Origin: an uncultured Mucispirillum sp.
GTDB lineage: Bacteria; Chrysiogenota; Deferribacteres; Deferribacterales; Mucispirillaceae
Assembly: GCA_945947845.1 (NCBI GenBank)
Contig: CAMEZN010000055.1
Coordinates: forward strand, 1-8,648
Reading direction: 5' to 3'
Length of the DNA stretch: 8,648 bases
Shown here: piece after piece, positions 7,287 through 8,648 of the stretch
Layout of the letters: each line of letters starts with the position of its first letter
Numbering within the stretch: position 1 is the stretch's first letter
Notes under the pieces: model-generated
The model's input: only the letters and a program-made list of their open reading frames with translations
Told to the model about the DNA's origin: nothing
Database searches by the model: none
Program-made: the position numbers and the translations under genes

Positions 7287-7657
7287 CACATTCCAAACCC
7301 TGCACTGCCTGCTGCTTTTTCATAATATACAAATTTAGTGGAAGCAGTATCTGTTGAAACTGTCATTGTTATTTTCTGCACCATAGGCACACCTGATGAT
7401 TCTTTTAAAAAAGAGTAGTGGACTAGTGTGCCGTTATATTCTTCAACTTCTTCATATGCTTTATTAGGAAAATTAATTTGTCGGCTGATTCTGTCATAAC
7501 CTCTTTCAATAACAAACATTTTATCTTTTGCAGAAATCAATGTTTTTAATGACATATTTTGCAGTGAATAAATACCAAGCATACTAATGCTAAGCACGGC
7601 AAGGGCAATCATTACTTCTAAAAGAGTAAAGCCTTTTTTCAAATTATTCTTTTTCAT
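7286..7657 (-). CDS. gspI: Type II secretion system minor pseudopilin GspI
   Basis: The 123-residue protein has the leader MKKNNLKKG (cleavage after Gly9), then FTLLEVMIALAVLSISMLGI with Glu at mature position 5, one of the most GspI-typical stretches in the window. A small beta domain follows, including the region YDRISRQINF. The length matches the usual 120-130 residues of GspI, thought to nucleate the pseudopilus tip. The ATG overlaps the gspH stop by one base (TAATG) and has a clear GAGGA ribosome-binding site inside the end of gspH. It ends with a glycine-rich tail (GSAGFGM). It overlaps gspJ by one base downstream. Confidence 0.92.
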   Translation of the reverse strand: MKKNNLKKGFTLLEVMIALAVLSISMLGIYSLQNMSLKTLISAKDKMFVIERGYDRISRQINFPNKAYEEVEEYNGTLVHYSFLKESSGVPMVQKITMTVSTDTASTKFVYYEKAAGSAGFGM

Positions 7658-8100
7658 TATTCCTCAGTTTTTTTATACCTTGTTGTCATAAGCATAGGGA
7701 TAGATTCTATTATTCTGCCATCATCAAGTGTTAATTCAAAATAATCACACATACCATCTGGATATACCCTAATGGCATATTCATTTCCGCGAATTTGGTA
7801 GCGGTTAATGACAGCATCTACTACTTCTTTAATGTCAGGTATTGTTTTTGTTTCTTTGTCATGATTTAATAAATTCGCACTTCCTTTAAAGCCCGTAATA
7901 ACAATAGGCTGCCCAAGTTCTATGGAGCGTTCCCACTCTGCTTTTATAAGTTTGTCTAAATAATCAAGCTGCGGGTCTATTCCTACACTTTTTGAAGTAA
8001 ACCTAGGCGTTAAGCCCATAAGCCCAATGCCTATAATAAGCATAACTATCATTATTTCCATTAAAGTAAATGCTTTTTTATTTTTCTGTATTTTATACAT
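7657..8100 (-). CDS. gspH: Type II secretion system minor pseudopilin GspH, Ala at cleavage site
   Basis: The 147-residue protein has the leader MYKIQKNKKA followed by FTLMEIMIVMLIIGIGLMGL. Glu is at mature position 5, and a hydrophobic helix runs to about residue 30. The residue before the cleavage site is Ala10 (codon GCA), where nearly all prepilin-like proteins, including the other four here, have Gly. The C-terminal domain is short and beta-rich (EYAIRVYPDGMCDYFELTL, then DDGRIIESIP). Its place between gspG and gspI and its size fit GspH, the minor pseudopilin bridging the tip complex to the GspG shaft. GspH proteins are weakly conserved, so position weighs heavily in the call. No Shine-Dalgarno sequence is visible: the ATG follows directly after a hairpin and T run that ends the gspG message, so expression is probably low. 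Confidence 0.85.
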   Translation of the reverse strand: MYKIQKNKKAFTLMEIMIVMLIIGIGLMGLTPRFTSKSVGIDPQLDYLDKLIKAEWERSIELGQPIVITGFKGSANLLNHDKETKTIPDIKEVVDAVINRYQIRGNEYAIRVYPDGMCDYFELTLDDGRIIESIPMLMTTRYKKTEE

Positions 8101-8104
8101 ATAT

Positions 8105-8143
8105 AAAAAACAAAGGGAAAGTAGAATATTCCAGCTTTCCCTT
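8105..8143 (-). terminator. Intercistronic terminator/attenuator hairpin between gspG and gspH
   Basis: Read leftward, a perfect 9-base stem AAGGGAAAG (from 8135-8143) and CTTTCCCTT (from 8113-8121) encloses a 13-base loop, followed by TTTGTTTTTT (to 8105, partly in the stem). The loop contains the palindrome GAATATTC (8124-8131). The T run ends four bases before the gspH ATG. It has all marks of an intrinsic terminator. Because the downstream genes have no other visible promoter, it probably acts as a partial terminator or as a 3' stabilising hairpin for a short gspG transcript. Confidence 0.75.
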
Positions 8144-8154
8144 ATAGAAATAAA

Positions 8155-8604
8155 TTACTGTCCTATTGTATATGATGCAATATCTGCATTATAGTTTTCA
8201 CCGCCTTCTTGACCATCTGCTCCGAAAGTGATGATTTCATAGTCTCTATTTTCATCTTCTGTTGGGCTTCTGTAAATATAATCGTTACCCCAAGGGTCTT
8301 TTGGGACAGTAGTAGTAGAAAGGTATCCACCCGGTGTCCAGTTATTAGGAATTGGTTCTAACTCAGGTTTTTCAACAAGAGCCTGCAAACCTTGGTCAGT
8401 AGTAGGGTAGTTACCATTATCAAGTTTATACATATTTAAACCACTTTCTAATGCTTTAATGTCATTTATAGCTTTTGTAACCCGTGCTTTATCTGGTGCA
8501 CTCATAATTTTTGGTCCGATAAATGTGGCTAATAAACCTAAAATTACAAGAACAACCATAAGTTCAATAAGGGTAAACCCCGGACGCATGCTTCTTTTTT
8601 TCAT
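8155..8604 (-). CDS. gspG: Type II secretion system major pseudopilin GspG
   Basis: This is the main shaft subunit of the pseudopilus, 149 residues from the chosen start. The leader MKKRSMRPG is cleaved after Gly9. The helix [20 protein letters not shown] has Glu at mature position 5. The family fingerprints follow in order: [35 protein letters not shown], and the C-terminal [15 protein letters not shown], whose loop and Asp residues form the calcium-binding site in characterised GspG. This is the best-conserved protein in the window. Start choice: a TTG at 8613 is in frame but lies only one base from the AGAGG ribosome-binding site. The ATG at 8604 has the ideal nine-base spacing and is preferred. 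The gene is followed by a hairpin terminator before gspH, fitting a much higher level of GspG than of the minor pseudopilins. Confidence 0.97.
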   Translation of the reverse strand: MKKRSMRPGFTLIELMVVLVILGLLATFIGPKIMSAPDKARVTKAINDIKALESGLNMYKLDNGNYPTTDQGLQALVEKPELEPIPNNWTPGGYLSTTTVPKDPWGNDYIYRSPTEDENRDYEIITFGADGQEGGENYNADIASYTIGQ

Positions 8605-8648
8605 ATTTAACAACCTCTTTCAATTTATTAAATTTATCAGAAATCTCA
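8605..8648 (-). promoter_or_regulatory. gspG leader with AGAGG ribosome-binding site
   Basis: The complement of 8614-8620 reads AAAGAGG, a good Shine-Dalgarno sequence nine bases from the ATG at 8604. The remaining bases to the window edge are very AT-rich. They may be the spacer after an upstream gene (gspF is commonly found here) or part of a promoter; too little is visible to choose, and no -10/-35 pair is claimed. Confidence 0.5.

Noticed and set aside
7657..8604. The pilin-like genes as a type IV pilus or competence locus
   Set aside because: The GspG calcium-site motif, the G-H-I-J-K order and the following L, M and N genes are specific to a type II secretion system.
1..8648. CRISPR arrays, tRNA or rRNA genes, insertion sequences, attachment sites
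   Set aside because: No spaced direct repeats, tRNA-like cloverleaf, transposase or terminal inverted repeats were seen on reading both strands.

Overview
This AT-rich window is almost entirely coding. It comes from a Gram-negative, double-membrane bacterium: it encodes an outer-membrane beta-barrel, a lipoprotein and a type II secretion system (T2SS). The low GC, the lysine/asparagine-rich proteins, an AsmA-like gspN after gspM, and a UPF0164/PorV-like barrel would fit a low-GC Deferribacterota-type genome such as a gut Mucispirillum relative. That placement is an inference from style and gene content, not a demonstrated identification.

Layout. The left quarter (1-2381) reads rightward. It holds the 3' part of an exported barrel protein whose true start lies before the window, followed 19 bases later by an unrecognised cysteine-rich lipoprotein. 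A 207-base convergent spacer (2382-2588) carries a strong hairpin terminator for the leftward operon and a weaker AU-rich candidate for the rightward one. The rest (2589-8604) is one leftward run of nine genes: gspG, gspH, gspI, gspJ, gspK, gspL, gspM, gspN and a short-chain dehydrogenase (SDR). Genes H to M overlap, abut or lie within 15 bases of each other, so translational coupling is likely.

How the genes work together. GspG is the major pseudopilin. GspH, I, J and K are minor pseudopilins expected to form the tip of the periplasmic pseudopilus. GspL and GspM form the inner-membrane platform linking the GspE ATPase to pseudopilus assembly. GspN is an accessory inner-membrane component. 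The ATPase (GspE), platform protein (GspF), secretin (GspD), GspC and prepilin peptidase are not in the window; some probably lie beyond its right edge. The SDR is a cytosolic enzyme with no known secretion role that shares the transcript's tail.

Points worth a second look: a terminator-like hairpin and U-run between gspG and gspH, placed to keep the major pseudopilin above the minor ones; a GspH with Ala instead of Gly before the peptidase cleavage site; a GspM with an unusually long, lysine-rich cytoplasmic N-terminus beside a shortened GspL; a TTG start for gspL; and an orphan lipoprotein with eight extracytoplasmic cysteines. I did not find a clearly new biological system. This is a recognisable T2SS locus with lineage-specific variations.
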